A stretch of 34,705 nt of DNA, taken from an uncultured Bacteroidota bacterium (lineage in GTDB: Bacteria > Bacteroidota > Bacteroidia > Bacteroidales > 4484-276). Positions 1 through 7,576 of this stretch are shown here, piece by piece. The notes beneath the pieces were generated by a model that did not search any database, was not told the origin of the DNA, and worked only from the letters and a program-made list of their open reading frames with translations. The first letter of the stretch is position 1, and each line of letters begins with the position of its first letter. The stretch covers positions 1-34,705 of the forward strand of contig CAJATL010000336.1 in NCBI GenBank assembly GCA_903944895.1, written 5' to 3'. The position numbers were made by a program, and so were the translations under genes.

Positions 1-1
1 A

Positions 2-493
2 ATTATTGCCTGCGAAAATGTTGAAGACGTTTTACACCGGGCCGGTGGATCAATGTTTAACACGATCGAAAACGGTCAAGTGGGAACATCCGATTTAATC
101 GAAATACACATTTATTTTAACCCGGCTATCGACCGTAATCTCGTTGGCCCCGACGCCTATAATGTATTTCTTATTAAAAATCAGGAGCGTGATGTCGAAA
201 TTCATCTTTCTGATAGGGTTCCAACTGATAAAATGGACTTGTCGCTCCTTGGAACTGGTCAGGATGATTCTGATGTAAATGCAGGGCGATATTACAAAAC
301 TGAAACCGGCCTTCCATGGGGATTGCTGCTACTCGAACCTTTTGATTATCCTGTCGAAAAAAGTGAGGTTACTGAGGCTTATCTTCACTTTGCTGAATGG
401 GCCGAATCGGGTGGTGCCGATTTCCAGGATTGGTATTCAAACAAAACTACACCCGGTTATCGCGACAACAGTAAAATTTTTGGAGCTGAATAA
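2..493 (+). CDS. LruC domain-containing surface protein, C-terminal fragment
   Basis: The frame is open from base 2 with no start, so the 5' part of the gene lies outside the window; 163 residues are visible. The fragment matches the conserved C-terminal part of LruC-domain (DUF4842-like) proteins of Bacteroidota. It has an HLSDRVPTDKMD segment, a LGTGQDDSD motif, then RYYKTETGLPWGLLLLEPFDYP and a closing HFAEWAESGG block. Such proteins are usually exported and cell-surface associated; their biochemical role is not established. An ATG at 53 in the same frame is internal and is not taken as the start. A rho-independent terminator follows 24 bases after the stop. Family assignment is by recalled motif similarity. 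Confidence 0.8.
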   Translation: MIACENVEDVLHRAGGSMFNTIENGQVGTSDLIEIHIYFNPAIDRNLVGPDAYNVFLIKNQERDVEIHLSDRVPTDKMDLSLLGTGQDDSDVNAGRYYKTETGLPWGLLLLEPFDYPVEKSEVTEAYLHFAEWAESGGADFQDWYSNKTTPGYRDNSKIFGAE

Positions 494-517
494 TTGATTT
501 TGGTTAATAAAAAAAAT

Positions 518-547
518 GGGAAGTCGATTGGCTTCCCTTTTTCTTTT
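518..547 (+). terminator. Rho-independent terminator of the LruC gene
   Basis: A 6-bp stem GGGAAG/CTTCCC (518-523 with 532-537) encloses an 8-nt loop and runs straight into TTTTTCTTTT. An A-rich run before the stem suggests partial activity on the other strand too, where it could end the minus-strand gene at 602-1156. Confidence 0.8.
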
Positions 548-601
548 AGAACAACTTAGTTATTTGCATTCAACAGACTAATCGCTGTTTTCATCAAAAT
601 C

Positions 602-1156
602 TTAATTTCCTGTTGATATCGAATTCCCGTAAATAATGCGGTTGTCCGAATAAATCTTAATGTCAATCCGGTTAGCAAGCCGGTTTAGCGATTTTAACAG
701 AAACACATATTTTCCGGTTCCTTCGTTGCTGATGTTTACAAAACCCGGGCCTCCGTTAATGCTGCTGTTGCCTGATTGATCCAGTGGCCGTAGCGAGGCA
801 ACCGAAAAATCGGAGGTACTGAATTCGAAACTCAGATTTACCAAATCAACCGACTCAACTTCGATGATGGTTTGAAGATATTCATCCTGCAAAAAACCAG
901 TGGTAATGGTTGCATTCACTTCTTCAAGGTCAACTTCCAGATTTGAAGTTGTTGAATTTTTGCTGTACATGCTTCCTGCAAAGTCCGAAATTCCTGGCTT
1001 GTTACTGCCAGTTTCCGAAAAAAACAAGATAAAAAATACCAGACCAAAGCCTATTCCTGCGAAAAAAATTAACCATGACCTCAACAAACTATTTGGGATA
1101 ATCCGCTCAAAAGCCCCTGGTTTCATTGAATTTTGTGATGAATTTTTGGTGAACAT
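602..1156 (-). CDS. Single-pass membrane protein of unknown function
   Basis: This encodes 184 residues with no family I recognise. About 25 polar residues precede one strong transmembrane segment (roughly residues 29-46, WLIFFAGIGFGLVFFILFF). A predicted extracytoplasmic domain of about 135 residues follows, rich in Ser, Asn and beta-branched residues, so the orientation is probably N-in/C-out. Its valine/isoleucine alternation (for example LQTIIEVESVDLVNLSFEF) suggests a beta-sandwich. The first Met is used; Met11 at 1126 is also possible. The gene stands alone between the LruC gene and a T9SS-secreted protein. A TACCTTTG box lies about 130 bp upstream. Confidence 0.6.
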   Translation of the reverse strand: MFTKNSSQNSMKPGAFERIIPNSLLRSWLIFFAGIGFGLVFFILFFSETGSNKPGISDFAGSMYSKNSTTSNLEVDLEEVNATITTGFLQDEYLQTIIEVESVDLVNLSFEFSTSDFSVASLRPLDQSGNSSINGGPGFVNISNEGTGKYVFLLKSLNRLANRIDIKIYSDNRIIYGNSISTGN

Positions 1157-1285
1157 AATTGATGATTTTTCAGATGAATAACTAACTTTTTATAGAATTT
1201 CAGGCACGATGTTATTGTTTTGGATTTTTGTAAACTTCAAACTTTCAGCCAAAGTAAAGCCAACCGGAGTAGCATTAATCGACAG

Positions 1286-1293
1286 CAAAGGTA
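1286..1293 (-). promoter_or_regulatory. Candidate -7 box (TACCTTTG) for the 602-1156 gene
   Basis: On the minus strand the bases read TACCTTTG, matching the Bacteroidota -7 consensus TAnnTTTG. A TTTG at 1305-1308 is only 11 bp further upstream, too close for a normal -33 element. The implied leader would be about 120 nt. This is the only match to the consensus in the 155-bp spacer. Confidence 0.35.
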
Positions 1294-1311
1294 GATTTTA
1301 TAAACAAATTC

Positions 1312-2190
1312 TTAATGTTGAATAATTAATTTTTGAAAACTCCAGAATCCATCTCTTTTAATCCCAACCAGGTAAATCCCGTTATTTAAATCTTCAATGT
1401 TTATTTTTGTCTGATTATCGACAAGCGTTCCCTGCTTTACTAATCTTCCCGAAATATCATAAATGTCAACAATCACGCTTTTACCATTCATTTCATTTGC
1501 ATCAGGAAAAATATAATCTGATGCCGGGTTTGGATTAATGAAATTCGTATTATTTCCGGCAGAGGGATCATTAATGCCAGAAATGGGGATATCGAAACTC
1601 AAATTATCGACATAAAGCACCGAGTTTCCATGAACCATCAGGTTATCGCTGTAAAAAGCGGATAGGGTAATTCGTGCGCTGTCGGCCTCAGCATAAAGCG
1701 GATTACTAACCTGAATATTAAAAGACGTCCATTCCGAAAATGTGTTTGAGTTGAGAAATCCGCCACTGGTAATTTCAATGCCATTTTTATACAAAGCAAA
1801 ATGAATATCCATGGTATCGCCGTTTTGTGACGAAAATTTGAAGTACCCGCACAACGAAGTCGGGTGGCCGGTTACGGCGAAAAGTGGCCTGTCGCTTCCG
1901 TCCAAACGTGTTGTGAGTGCAATTCCAAAAGCTTTAAATCCGGGAAGTAACGCTGGTTGGTTTTCGAGCCGGATCGAATAATTCCCGATATTTTGTGGAA
2001 AATGGTCATCTGAGCGGGTAACCGGGAAATAATTACCGGTGGTATCGAAGCGGTTTGCGCTATACCAGCCGTCAGGTTCAAGGCAATTGCCCATGGTGGT
2101 CCAGTTTTCAAACCCGCTGTTTGGGATCTGAGGTTCTGCAAATTGCGCTGTGATACAAAGAATCGCCAGTGTCAATATAAAATTTTTCAT
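1312..2190 (-). CDS. T9SS-secreted protein with C-terminal sorting domain
   Basis: This encodes 292 residues from the ATG at 2190. That start puts a signal peptide (MKNFILTLAILCITAQFAEPQ) directly at the N terminus; an in-frame ATG at 2262 would add 24 unlikely residues. The body (about residues 23-215) begins IPNSGFENW and has the jelly-roll-like look of carbohydrate-binding or PCMD-type modules (GYFKF, YVDNLSF). The last 75 residues are a type A T9SS sorting domain: NPNPASDYIF, then VDIYDISGRLVKQG, then NGIYLVGIKRDG and a basic end. The product is expected to pass the outer membrane by T9SS and be anchored or released. The ligand is unknown. Confidence 0.8.
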   Translation of the reverse strand: MKNFILTLAILCITAQFAEPQIPNSGFENWTTMGNCLEPDGWYSANRFDTTGNYFPVTRSDDHFPQNIGNYSIRLENQPALLPGFKAFGIALTTRLDGSDRPLFAVTGHPTSLCGYFKFSSQNGDTMDIHFALYKNGIEITSGGFLNSNTFSEWTSFNIQVSNPLYAEADSARITLSAFYSDNLMVHGNSVLYVDNLSFDIPISGINDPSAGNNTNFINPNPASDYIFPDANEMNGKSVIVDIYDISGRLVKQGTLVDNQTKINIEDLNNGIYLVGIKRDGFWSFQKLIIQH

Positions 2191-2284
2191 TATGATCGGT
2201 TTTTGTTGTTGAATTTTGGTTATTTGCCTTGTAAAATTACAACACCGGAAAGCAAATTTCAAGTTAACTTTTATTCATGGGTTG

Positions 2285-2317
2285 TTGAAACTGCCAACCG
2301 AAATTATTATAATTTTG
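2285..2317 (+). promoter_or_regulatory. Candidate promoter of the sixA-ppk1 unit
   Basis: TAATTTTG at 2310-2317 matches TAnnTTTG. TTG at 2285-2287 sits 22 bp upstream as a possible -33 element. The expected start of transcription is about 15-20 nt before the ATG at 2342, which gives a short leader and supports that start. Confidence 0.5.
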
Positions 2318-2341
2318 AGCAGATCAAAAAAATCAGTAAAA

Positions 2342-2848
2342 ATGAAAACTATTTATGTAATTCGTCATGCCAAATCCTCATGGGATGCGCCAAATTTAAC
2401 GGATCACGAGCGCCCGCTGATCGACAAAGGAATACAACGAACCGCGCTCGTTACGGGCTTTTTGGTGAAGCACAATATTAAAATCGGACTGATAATTTCG
2501 AGTGATGCAGTGAGAGCCTTCGAAACAGCAAAGCTGATAGCCGCTGCAATTGGCTATCCTGTCGGGAATATTAAAACCGACAGGAGGATTTATCAGGAAA
2601 GCCTGGACTCTGTTTACAAAGTAATCAGTGAAGTTTCTCCTAAAATCGATAGTATCATGATTGTTGGGCATAATCCAACACTCACAAACTTTGTAAATGA
2701 TTTTCTTGAAGAAGAAATTGATGAGCTTCCGACTTCGGCAATTGTAAGCATTTCTTTTGAAACTGATGACTGGCAAGGAATTGAAGGGCAGAAGCCTGTA
2801 ATTAATTTTTTGATTACGCCAAAATCGTTAAAAAACGCAATCCTTTAA
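2342..2848 (+). CDS. sixA: SixA-like phosphohistidine phosphatase (histidine phosphatase family)
   Basis: This encodes 168 residues of the branch-2 histidine phosphatase (RHG) superfamily. The catalytic signature is VIRHAKSSW, with Arg8-His9 as the phosphate-accepting site. The second catalytic histidine is His110 in VGHNPTL, and LIISSDAVRAFETA is the conserved helix carrying a further phosphate-binding Arg. SixA enzymes remove phosphate from phosphohistidine in signalling proteins; related enzymes act on small phosphorylated substrates. The ATG at 2342 is chosen because the RHG strand must begin within a few residues of the start and because a -7 box lies just upstream; the frame remains open to 2216. 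ppk1 begins only 12 bp downstream, so they are almost certainly co-transcribed. Confidence 0.85.
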   Translation: MKTIYVIRHAKSSWDAPNLTDHERPLIDKGIQRTALVTGFLVKHNIKIGLIISSDAVRAFETAKLIAAAIGYPVGNIKTDRRIYQESLDSVYKVISEVSPKIDSIMIVGHNPTLTNFVNDFLEEEIDELPTSAIVSISFETDDWQGIEGQKPVINFLITPKSLKNAIL

Positions 2849-2860
2849 AAAATCAGGATT

Positions 2861-4927
2861 ATGGTAAAAATTAAAGATTTGACGCTTCATCGCGAAATCA
2901 GTTGGCTTCATTTTAACCACCGTGTGCTGCAGGAAGCCAGGGACGAAACCACGCCATTGATTGAACGAATGAAGTTTTTAGGAATTTTTTCGAACAACCG
3001 CGATGAGTTTTTCAGGGTGAGGGTAGCCACACTTAACCGCATGATTAATGTCGAAAAGCTCGATTACCGGATAAAAGCATCACCCAAAGAAATCTTAACC
3101 GAGATTTTCGATATTGTTTCGGAGCAGGAAAAAGTATTCACCGAAACTTACAATGAAATTGTCAGTAAGCTTAAAGAACGGAACGTTTTTATCATCAACG
3201 AAAACCAGCTTACTCAGCGGCAGGGCGAATTTGTAACCAACTATTTTCACAACAATGTGAGGCCGCTGCTTTTCCCGATCATGCTCGATAATCTTAAGGA
3301 CAGCAACAGTTTCGAAGACCGGTCCATTTACCTCGCTATCCAGCTTTTGTCGGGCCACGATCCCGACAAGGAGGAATTTGCCATCATACGCGTCCCTGTT
3401 CAGCAACTTTCGCGCTTTTTGATTTTGCCCAGGGAGGAGGGTAAAATCTTCATTATTCTGCTCGATGATGTAATTCGTTATTGCCTGCAATACATTTTTT
3501 CGATTTTTGGATACGACTCCTACAAGGCTTACACCATCAAAATTACCCGCGACGCCGAGCTTGATATTGATAATGATATTCAGAAAAGCTTCCTCGAAAT
3601 CATGAGCGAAAGCCTGAAGCAACGCGAATTGGGTGAGCCTGTGCGGTTTGTTTATGATAAAGCGATACCCAAAAATTTACTCAACATTATCCGCGAAAAA
3701 CTGCATCTTTCCGAAGAAGACCTTCAGCGTGGCGGGGGGAGGTATCACAACTTCAAAGATTTTATGAATTTCCCCAGGGTTGGCCCTGACGATTTGTGTT
3801 ATCCAGATTCACCACCCTTGCTTAACAGGGATTTGCCCATTAACAAAAGTATTTTCGAGGTAATCCGACAGCAGGACATCATGCTTCACTACCCGTATCA
3901 GTCGTTTCAATACATTATCGATCTGCTGCGCGAAGCTTCAATCGACCCAAAAGTTCGATCGATAAAAATGACATTTTACCGCGCTGCCAGCCACTCCAAC
4001 GTGATCAATGCTTTGATAAATGCCGCCAGAAACGGGAAGACTGTTACCGTATTTCTCGAGCTTCAGGCCAGATTTGATGAGGAGGCCAATATTTTTTGGG
4101 CAGAGCAATTGCAGAAAAACGGGGTTAGAATCTTACCGACTATTCCGGGTCTGAAGGTTCACAGCAAACTCATTCTGATTCGCCGGAAGGAAAATCAGAA
4201 AAATGTTTTTTATGCCAACATCAGCACCGGAAATTTTAACGAATCAACCGCCAGGGTTTATGCCGACGAAAGCTTGCTGACATCTCATCCCGGCATCACG
4301 GGTGATGTTTACAAAGTTTTTCAGCTTTTCGAAACCCGCTATTCTATTCCCCGGTTCAAAGAACTGATTGTTTCGCCATTCAGTACCCGCGATTTTTTTA
4401 TCCAGAAATTAAACCGTGAAATCAAAAATGCCAAAGAAGGAAAAGAAGCCTGGGCAATCATAAAGCTCAACAGCCTTTTGGATAAAAAAATTATCCGTAA
4501 ACTTTACAGTGCAAGCCGTGCAGGTGTAAAAATTACGATTATTGCCAGGGGAATGTGTGTGCTTATTCCCGGAATCCCGGGCAGCAGCGAAAATATTGAA
4601 GCCATCAGCATTGTTGATAAATTTCTTGAACATTCGCGGGTGTTTGTTTTTTGTAATGATGGCGACAACAAATTTTTTATTGGCTCTGCTGATTGGATGC
4701 AACGAAATCTGGATTACCGCATCGAAGTTACCTGCCCGATTTATGACAAAAAAATAAAGGAAGAACTTTGGACCATGCTTCAGATTCAAATGAACGACAA
4801 TTGCAAAGCACGCAATATCAGCCGGGATAATCCAAATCAATACCGTAAAACTACCTCAGAAGTACCCGTGCGATCACAAGTTGAAATCTACAAATACTTC
4901 AAAAATAAATATGACGAAAACAGCTAA
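2861..4927 (+). CDS. ppk1: Polyphosphate kinase 1
   Basis: This is a full-length PPK1 of 688 residues, close to the usual 690. It reversibly polymerises the gamma-phosphate of ATP into inorganic polyphosphate. The N-terminal domain opens with LHREISWLHFNHRVLQEA; the N-terminal and head (PPK_M) domains cover about residues 8-310. Two phospholipase-D-like catalytic domains follow. His434 in LKVHSK is the expected autophosphorylated histidine and His591 in LEHSRVFVF the second essential one, at almost the same numbers as in the E. coli enzyme (435 and 592). NISTGNFNESTARVYADE and RNLDYRIEV are other conserved motifs. It follows the SixA-like gene by 12 bp. A 7-bp repeat begins at the base after the stop codon. 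Confidence 0.97.
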   Translation: MVKIKDLTLHREISWLHFNHRVLQEARDETTPLIERMKFLGIFSNNRDEFFRVRVATLNRMINVEKLDYRIKASPKEILTEIFDIVSEQEKVFTETYNEIVSKLKERNVFIINENQLTQRQGEFVTNYFHNNVRPLLFPIMLDNLKDSNSFEDRSIYLAIQLLSGHDPDKEEFAIIRVPVQQLSRFLILPREEGKIFIILLDDVIRYCLQYIFSIFGYDSYKAYTIKITRDAELDIDNDIQKSFLEIMSESLKQRELGEPVRFVYDKAIPKNLLNIIREKLHLSEEDLQRGGGRYHNFKDFMNFPRVGPDDLCYPDSPPLLNRDLPINKSIFEVIRQQDIMLHYPYQSFQYIIDLLREASIDPKVRSIKMTFYRAASHSNVINALINAARNGKTVTVFLELQARFDEEANIFWAEQLQKNGVRILPTIPGLKVHSKLILIRRKENQKNVFYANISTGNFNESTARVYADESLLTSHPGITGDVYKVFQLFETRYSIPRFKELIVSPFSTRDFFIQKLNREIKNAKEGKEAWAIIKLNSLLDKKIIRKLYSASRAGVKITIIARGMCVLIPGIPGSSENIEAISIVDKFLEHSRVFVFCNDGDNKFFIGSADWMQRNLDYRIEVTCPIYDKKIKEELWTMLQIQMNDNCKARNISRDNPNQYRKTTSEVPVRSQVEIYKYFKNKYDENS

Positions 4928-4962
4928 AGCGCAGAGCGCAGAGCGCAAAGTGCAAAGAGCAG
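4928..4962. repeat. Five-unit 7-bp tandem array abutting the ppk1 stop
   Basis: Starting at the base after the ppk1 TAA, five heptamers follow in phase: AGCGCAG, AGCGCAG, AGCGCAA, AGTGCAA, AGAGCAG. The spacing is exact and the sequence drifts from left to right. It shares its period, but not its sequence, with the arrays at 9421, 20506, 22459 and 29482. Confidence 0.9.
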
Positions 4963-4988
4963 ACTACAACACCGATAACCCGGGGTTC

Positions 4989-5281
4989 CAAAATTCCATT
5001 CTTCCATATTTCTATTCCCGCCAAATCGGGCTTTCGGCTAACGCCTCAACATTCCCCCCGATAGCTATCGGGGTTCCAACATTCCATTCTTCCAACATTC
5101 CATTCTTCCATTGTCGCCCCGATAGCTATCGGGGGTCGAATTCTTCCACTATTCCATTCTTCTCCCGCCGAAGCGGGATTTCGGCTAACGCCACAACATT
5201 CCACTATTCCAACATTCCAACATTCCAACATTCCACTATTCCAACATTCCATTCTTCCACTATTCCATTTTTCCACTCCAA
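4989..5281. repeat. Composite repeat patch: 8-bp array with palindromes and paired hairpin elements
   Basis: This fills most of the 364-bp gap between ppk1 and ppx. Units of 8 bp with consensus CAnnnTTC (CAACATTC, CACTATTC, CATTCTTC) occur at 4989-5012, 5047-5054, 5077-5108 and 5147-5162, and run without a break from 5194 to about 5281. Two perfect 18-bp palindromes, CCCCGATAGCTATCGGGG, interrupt the array at 5056-5073 and 5117-5134. A 29-bp element with a CCCG/CGGG hairpin occurs at 5017-5045 and again at 5164-5192, with 3 mismatches. Frames that stay open across it only spell repeated IPFFHSK- or WNVGMLE-like peptides and are not genes. No promoter for ppx was recognised in it. Confidence 0.9.
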
Positions 5282-5291
5282 ATAAAAACTA

Positions 5292-6197
5292 ATGATATTT
5301 GCTGCTATTGATATTGGATCGAATGCCGTGAGGCTGATGTTTGCTAATGCAATTGGTGATATTGACCACATCAGGGTTGAAAAGGCTTCGCTGATCAGGA
5401 TTCCCATCAGGCTGGGAAAGGATGTTTATAAAAATAACACGATTTCGAAAACACGGGCTGCAAACCTGATAAAAACGCTGAAGGCCTTTAAATTGCTGAT
5501 CGACGTTTACAAACCCGAAAGCTATGTAGCCTGCGCCACGGCTGCCATGCGTGAAGCAACCAATGGCCCCGAAATCCTGAATAAAATTAAAAAGGAAGCA
5601 GGCCTTAAAATTAGAATTATCGACGGGCTTGAAGAAGCCGAAATCATCCGCTCTACAAACAACATTGGCTCGTTTACCAATAAAAACCTGACCATGTATG
5701 TTGACCTGGGTGGTGGAAGTACCGAAATTTCGGTGATTTCGAAAACTAATTTCATCGACGCTAATTCTTTCAAAATCGGGACACTCCGGATTTTAAGTAA
5801 AAAAGTTGATAAGGAAAGCTGGGACGATCTTGAAGTCTGGCTAAGCCGGTTTAAGGATAATTTTGGTAAGATGAATATTATTGGCTCCGGGGGAAACATA
5901 AACAAGCTGGCAAAACTTTATGGCAAAGCCGGTGAAAATGAAATTCCCGTAAAAAACCTGGAACAGGCCTACAAGCATTTAAAAAGTTTTACGCTTCACG
6001 AGCGAATCGAGGAAATGGGGCTTCGCCCTGACCGCGCCGATGTTATCGTTCCGGCTGCGAAGGTTTTTTTATTTATCGCCAAAACAGTAAATGCTGAGAC
6101 CATTATGGTTCCAAAAATCGGGCTTGCCGATGGATTAATCCATAATTTGTATGAAGATTATCTGATGAAAAAAAATCCAAAATCCGCCAAAAAGTAA
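5292..6197 (+). CDS. ppx: Ppx/GppA-family exopolyphosphatase
   Basis: This encodes 301 residues of the ASKHA (actin-like ATPase) fold. It would hydrolyse terminal phosphates from polyphosphate, and possibly pppGpp. Phosphate loop 1 is AIDIGSNAVRLMF (residues 5-17). Glu115 in DGLEEAEII fits the catalytic glutamate. VDLGGGSTEIS (137-147) is phosphate loop 2, and IIGSGGNINKLA a further nucleotide-site motif. The length is that of the short two-domain form; the C-terminal HD-like domains of E. coli Ppx are absent. It lies on the same strand as ppk1, so synthesis and breakdown of polyphosphate are encoded together, but the repeat patch separates them and may decouple expression. The start is the first ATG, placing the ATPase motif at residue 5. 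Confidence 0.92.
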   Translation: MIFAAIDIGSNAVRLMFANAIGDIDHIRVEKASLIRIPIRLGKDVYKNNTISKTRAANLIKTLKAFKLLIDVYKPESYVACATAAMREATNGPEILNKIKKEAGLKIRIIDGLEEAEIIRSTNNIGSFTNKNLTMYVDLGGGSTEISVISKTNFIDANSFKIGTLRILSKKVDKESWDDLEVWLSRFKDNFGKMNIIGSGGNINKLAKLYGKAGENEIPVKNLEQAYKHLKSFTLHERIEEMGLRPDRADVIVPAAKVFLFIAKTVNAETIMVPKIGLADGLIHNLYEDYLMKKNPKSAKK

Positions 6198-6273
6198 GTT
6201 GTCCCGATCATTTGAGGATAAATACTACTGCAACAAATTCGTATCACAAAATCATTTCGTATTAAAAAAAATA

Positions 6274-6281
6274 TACTTTTG
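6274..6281 (+). promoter_or_regulatory. -7 box (TACTTTTG) of gcvH
   Basis: TACTTTTG matches TAnnTTTG and ends 26 bp before the gcvH ATG at 6308. It overlaps the in-frame GTG at 6281, which argues against that GTG as the translation start. No clear TTG -33 element lies 17-23 bp upstream. Confidence 0.55.
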
Positions 6282-6307
6282 TGGGTAAATTTTTAAACGA
6301 TAAAAAA

Positions 6308-6682
6308 ATGAATATTCCGGATAATTTAAAGTACACCAAGGATCACGAATGGATTAAAACCAATGGTGATGAAGCCATTGTTGGAGTAACAGATTATGCC
6401 CAGAATGAGTTGGGCGATATTGTATTTATTGAAGTCGAAACAGTTGGCGAAACCCTGGATAAAGAAGAAACTTTTGGAACCATTGAAGCAGTAAAAACCG
6501 TGTCGGACATGTTTATGCCGGTTTCGGGTGAAGTGCTTGAGTTTAACGAGGACCTCGAACAAAATCCGGAAATTGTCAACAGCGATCCTTACGGAAAAGG
6601 ATGGATTATCAAAATAAAAATGTCCGATTTGAGCGAACTTGATGGGTTGCTTGATGCCGCAGCATACAAGGAATTGTTATAA
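6308..6682 (+). CDS. gcvH: Glycine cleavage system H protein
   Basis: This encodes 124 residues, the usual size for GcvH. The lipoyl carrier shuttles the aminomethyl group between GcvP, GcvT and GcvL in glycine cleavage. It starts [15 protein letters not shown], the typical family N terminus. The lipoylated lysine is Lys63 in [11 protein letters not shown]. The central [14 protein letters not shown] and late [11 protein letters not shown] blocks are conserved. The ATG at 6308 is preferred to the GTG at 6281 because the family begins here and because the GTG overlaps the -7 box. The partner genes gcvP and gcvT are not in the window. H proteins can also serve in lipoate transfer. Confidence 0.95.
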   Translation: MNIPDNLKYTKDHEWIKTNGDEAIVGVTDYAQNELGDIVFIEVETVGETLDKEETFGTIEAVKTVSDMFMPVSGEVLEFNEDLEQNPEIVNSDPYGKGWIIKIKMSDLSELDGLLDAAAYKELL

Positions 6683-6829
6683 TCCTGTTAAAAGTATTAA
6701 ATACCGGCAGCTTGTTATTTAAAGGAGTTTTAGAAGCAAAAATTCTAAATACAATAAAGTAATAAAGTGTGCCGTTATGCTTGAAAACCACGAATTTAAA
6801 TTTTAGATTTATCAATAAAATCAAAGGAT

Positions 6830-7516
6830 ATGGAAGAGAAAAAAAGTAAAAAAGCTGACCTGGAAAGCAGAAGAACGCTTTTTTTGGAATTAGGCCTGGT
6901 CTTTACGCTGGCTTTTGTGTTGTTTGCTTTCAATTACAAGTCATACGACCGTTCAGAAGGTTCAAATATTCAACGTGTTGTTGACAATACGCCTGAGGAT
7001 ATCATCCCGATCACCAAGCAGGAAGTAAAACCACCACCTCCTCCTCCTCCAAGACAGGTAACGGTGATTAACATTGTTGAAGATAATGTTGAGGTTGATA
7101 CTGATCTTGAAATCGACATGGAAGCCGACCAGTCGACCGAAGTGCAGGATTATGCACCGATAGCTGAAAACAGGAAGGAAGAAGAAATTGTTGAAATGGA
7201 AATTTTCACCGTGGTTGAATCGATGCCCAGTTTCCCGGGAGGCGATGCTGCCCGGATGAAATTTCTGCAGGAAAATATCAAATACCCGCAAATGGCCCGT
7301 GAAAGCGGAATACAGGGAACTGTGTATGTAACTTTTGTTGTCGAGCCTAACGGTAAGGTTTCTGATGTAAGAGTATTGCGTGGTATTGGCGGTGGTTGCG
7401 ATGAAGAAGCAGTTCGCGTTATCCAGAGCATGCCTAAATGGGAAGCCGGAAAGCAGCGTGGTAAATCTGTAAGGGTTCAGTTTAACATGCCGATCAAATT
7501 TACGCTGCAGGGTTAA
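6830..7516 (+). CDS. tonB: TonB-family energy transducer
   Basis: This encodes 228 residues. A cytoplasmic head of about 15 residues precedes a transmembrane anchor (about 17-34, LFLELGLVFTLAFVLFAF). A periplasmic linker follows with seven consecutive prolines (68-74) and an acidic stretch. The C-terminal TonB domain (about 135-228) contains PSFPGGDAARMKFLQENIKYP, GIQGTVYVTFVVEPNGKVSDV, RVLRGIGGGCDEEAVRVI and the final MPIKFTLQG. It transmits proton-motive force from ExbBD to outer-membrane receptors. ExbB and ExbD are not in the window. It lies 147 bp after gcvH on the same strand, so it may have its own promoter, although I see no clear box. It is convergent with uvrC across a shared terminator. 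Confidence 0.93.
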   Translation: MEEKKSKKADLESRRTLFLELGLVFTLAFVLFAFNYKSYDRSEGSNIQRVVDNTPEDIIPITKQEVKPPPPPPPRQVTVINIVEDNVEVDTDLEIDMEADQSTEVQDYAPIAENRKEEEIVEMEIFTVVESMPSFPGGDAARMKFLQENIKYPQMARESGIQGTVYVTFVVEPNGKVSDVRVLRGIGGGCDEEAVRVIQSMPKWEAGKQRGKSVRVQFNMPIKFTLQG

Positions 7517-7540
7517 AATTGCAGATAATATTATTTAAGA

Positions 7541-7576
7541 AAAATCCCGGAAGTATTAACTTTCGGGATTTTTTTT
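7541..7576. terminator. Bidirectional terminator between tonB and uvrC
   Basis: AAAATCCCGGAAGT pairs with AACTTTCGGGATTTT across a 3-5 nt loop, followed by a long T run on the + strand and TTTTTC on the minus strand. It therefore serves both convergent genes. The right half overlaps the last codons and stop of uvrC (stop at 7556-7558), so the uvrC 3' end is part of the hairpin. Confidence 0.85.

Noticed and set aside
4881-5285. Long open frames on both strands through the ppk1-ppx spacer
   Set aside because: The encoded peptides are only low-complexity translations of the 8-bp repeats and palindromes, with no signal, domain or sensible start.
6281-6307. GTG start that would lengthen GcvH by nine residues
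   Set aside because: The GTG overlaps the TACTTTTG promoter box, and the family N terminus begins at the ATG at 6308.
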